64,000 nucleotides of DNA from contig NZ_CP098455.1 in NCBI RefSeq assembly GCF_023702635.1, positions 496,001 through 560,000 on the forward strand, given 5' to 3'. The notes under the pieces are model-generated. The model had not been told where the DNA came from. It saw only the letters and a program-made list of their open reading frames with translations, and ran no database searches. Below, piece after piece: positions 63,230 through 64,000 of this stretch (the first letter of the stretch is position 1; each line of letters opens with the position of its first letter). This DNA is from Spongiibacter taiwanensis (GTDB lineage: Bacteria > Pseudomonadota > Gammaproteobacteria > Pseudomonadales > Spongiibacteraceae). The translations under genes and the position numbers were made by a program.

Positions 63230-64000
63230 ATGCAACCCAGCTACTTGAATCGCCTCACACTGCGCCAGCTCGACGTCTTTTTAGCCGTGTGCCAACACCG
63301 CAGCTACTCCAAGGCCGCCGATCATCTGGCCTTAACCCAACCCGCGGTGAGCAGCCAGATGCGCAGCCTGGAAGAACTGGTCCAGCAGCCCCTGTTTGAC
63401 TATATCGGTCGCCAGCTCTATCTCACCGCGCCGGGCGAATTGCTCGAGCGGGCCGCCCGAGAGATCAAGCAAAGACTGGTCCATCTGGAAATTGAGCTCA
63501 CCGAACTGCATGGCAAATTGTCCGGCACCTTGAGCATCGCCATTGAAAGCAGCGCGGAGTATTTACTGCCCAGATACATCCTGCCCTTTTGCCATCAACA
63601 CAAAGAAGCGGAAATTGTTCTGCATGTGGAAAATCACCAGCGGCTGATGGAACGGCTGCAGGAAAACCTCGACGATCTGGCGATCATGACCCAGGTTCCG
63701 GGCGACCGCAGCTTGAACTACACCCCCTTTGCCGAGCATCAATTACTGGCCGTGGCACGACCCACTCACCCCCTGGCCCACAGTACGCAACTCAGCCTCC
63801 TCGACCTGCTCGACCATCGCCTGCTTTGTCGCGAACCCGGCTCCGGCACCCGGCAAATATTCGAGAGCTTTTGCCGGGAAAACAGCCTGATCCTGCAGAG
63901 AACACGCCAGCTGGGCAGCCACCAGACCATCTTGGCCACCCTTCTCAGCCAAGCAGGCGACGCCGATGAATACGCCATATTGCCTCGCCCCCTTGTTGAG
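63230..64000 (+). CDS. LysR-family transcriptional regulator, probably of pyruvate carboxylase (partial)
   Basis: 257 codons are visible; the gene runs off the right edge. The N-terminal helix-turn-helix is canonical: LRQLDVFLAVCQHRSYSKAA, then ALTQPAVSSQMRSLEELV and the linker helix. The effector-binding domain follows with LSGTLSIAIESSAEYLLPRY. It is divergent from pycA, exactly as the PycR regulator is in Pseudomonas aeruginosa, so I infer that it controls pycAB. The start ATG 63230 gives the usual short lead before the HTH. Confidence 0.88.
   Translation, partial: MQPSYLNRLTLRQLDVFLAVCQHRSYSKAADHLALTQPAVSSQMRSLEELVQQPLFDYIGRQLYLTAPGELLERAAREIKQRLVHLEIELTELHGKLSGTLSIAIESSAEYLLPRYILPFCHQHKEAEIVLHVENHQRLMERLQENLDDLAIMTQVPGDRSLNYTPFAEHQLLAVARPTHPLAHSTQLSLLDLLDHRLLCREPGSGTRQIFESFCRENSLILQRTRQLGSHQTILATLLSQAGDADEYAILPRPLVE

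Noticed and set aside
1-64000. tRNA, rRNA, CRISPR, insertion sequences, phage or conjugative genes
   Set aside because: None seen by eye: no cloverleaf-like stretches with CCA ends, no regularly spaced repeats, no transposase or integrase motifs. A covariance scan would be needed for full certainty.

Overview
This window looks like chromosomal DNA of a moderately GC-rich gammaproteobacterium, probably a marine Pseudomonas-like or Cellvibrionales/Spongiibacteraceae-type organism. The assignment is by inference. It rests on gene order: gacS-cysM-relA-mazG; the lepA-lepB-rnc-era-recO block; rpoE-rseA-rseB-rseC divergent from nadB; sdhE-ygfX; and a two-subunit pyruvate carboxylase with a divergent LysR regulator as in Pseudomonas. 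Coding density is very high, with many 1-4 bp stop/start overlaps. I saw no tRNA, rRNA, CRISPR array, insertion sequence or prophage.

Layout. 1-6 kb: stringent response (mazG fragment, relA), cysteine synthase B and a GacS/BarA-type hybrid kinase. 6-14.3 kb, all on the minus strand: translation, RNA and membrane housekeeping (recO, era, rnc, a DUF4845 gene, lepB, lepA), preceded by the envelope-stress operon rpoE-rseA-rseB-rseC with a clear sigma-E promoter. 14.5-18.6 kb: nadB, ygfX-sdhE, ygfZ and ung. 18.6-23.5 kb: a three-gene unit of a small periplasmic binding protein, a porin-like barrel and a membrane GGDEF/EAL protein. 23.4-25 kb: glpK. 25-36 kb: a complete type II secretion operon gspC-gspN on the minus strand. 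36.3-37.4 kb: a small lipoprotein and an orphan GspC-like protein. 37.5-48.4 kb: dusC, a YeeE/YedE pair, a patatin phospholipase, a two-gene c-di-GMP/response-regulator unit, an ABC1 kinase, marC, pyrD and cysH. 48.5-57.6 kb: pepN, DUF2797, DUF1315, a rhomboid protease, nadK, DUF1853, a PLP-dependent deaminase-like enzyme and a coiled-coil protein. 57.8-64 kb: a vWA-type lipoprotein, then pycB, pycA and the start of a divergent LysR gene.

The most interesting non-coding signal lies between pycB and the lipoprotein gene. A nearly perfect Fur box overlaps a good sigma-70 promoter that points at a strong intrinsic terminator about 100 nt away. Together they make a compact candidate for a Fur-repressed small RNA of the RyhB/PrrF functional class. 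Other points worth attention are the orphan GspC paralogue, a response-regulator/kinase protein whose expected phospho-accepting histidine is arginine, a DUF1853 gene with no canonical start codon covering its conserved N-terminus, a direct repeat upstream of cysH, a CsoR/CstR-like palindrome upstream of the YeeE/YedE pair, and an identical 18-mer upstream of both GGDEF/EAL units.
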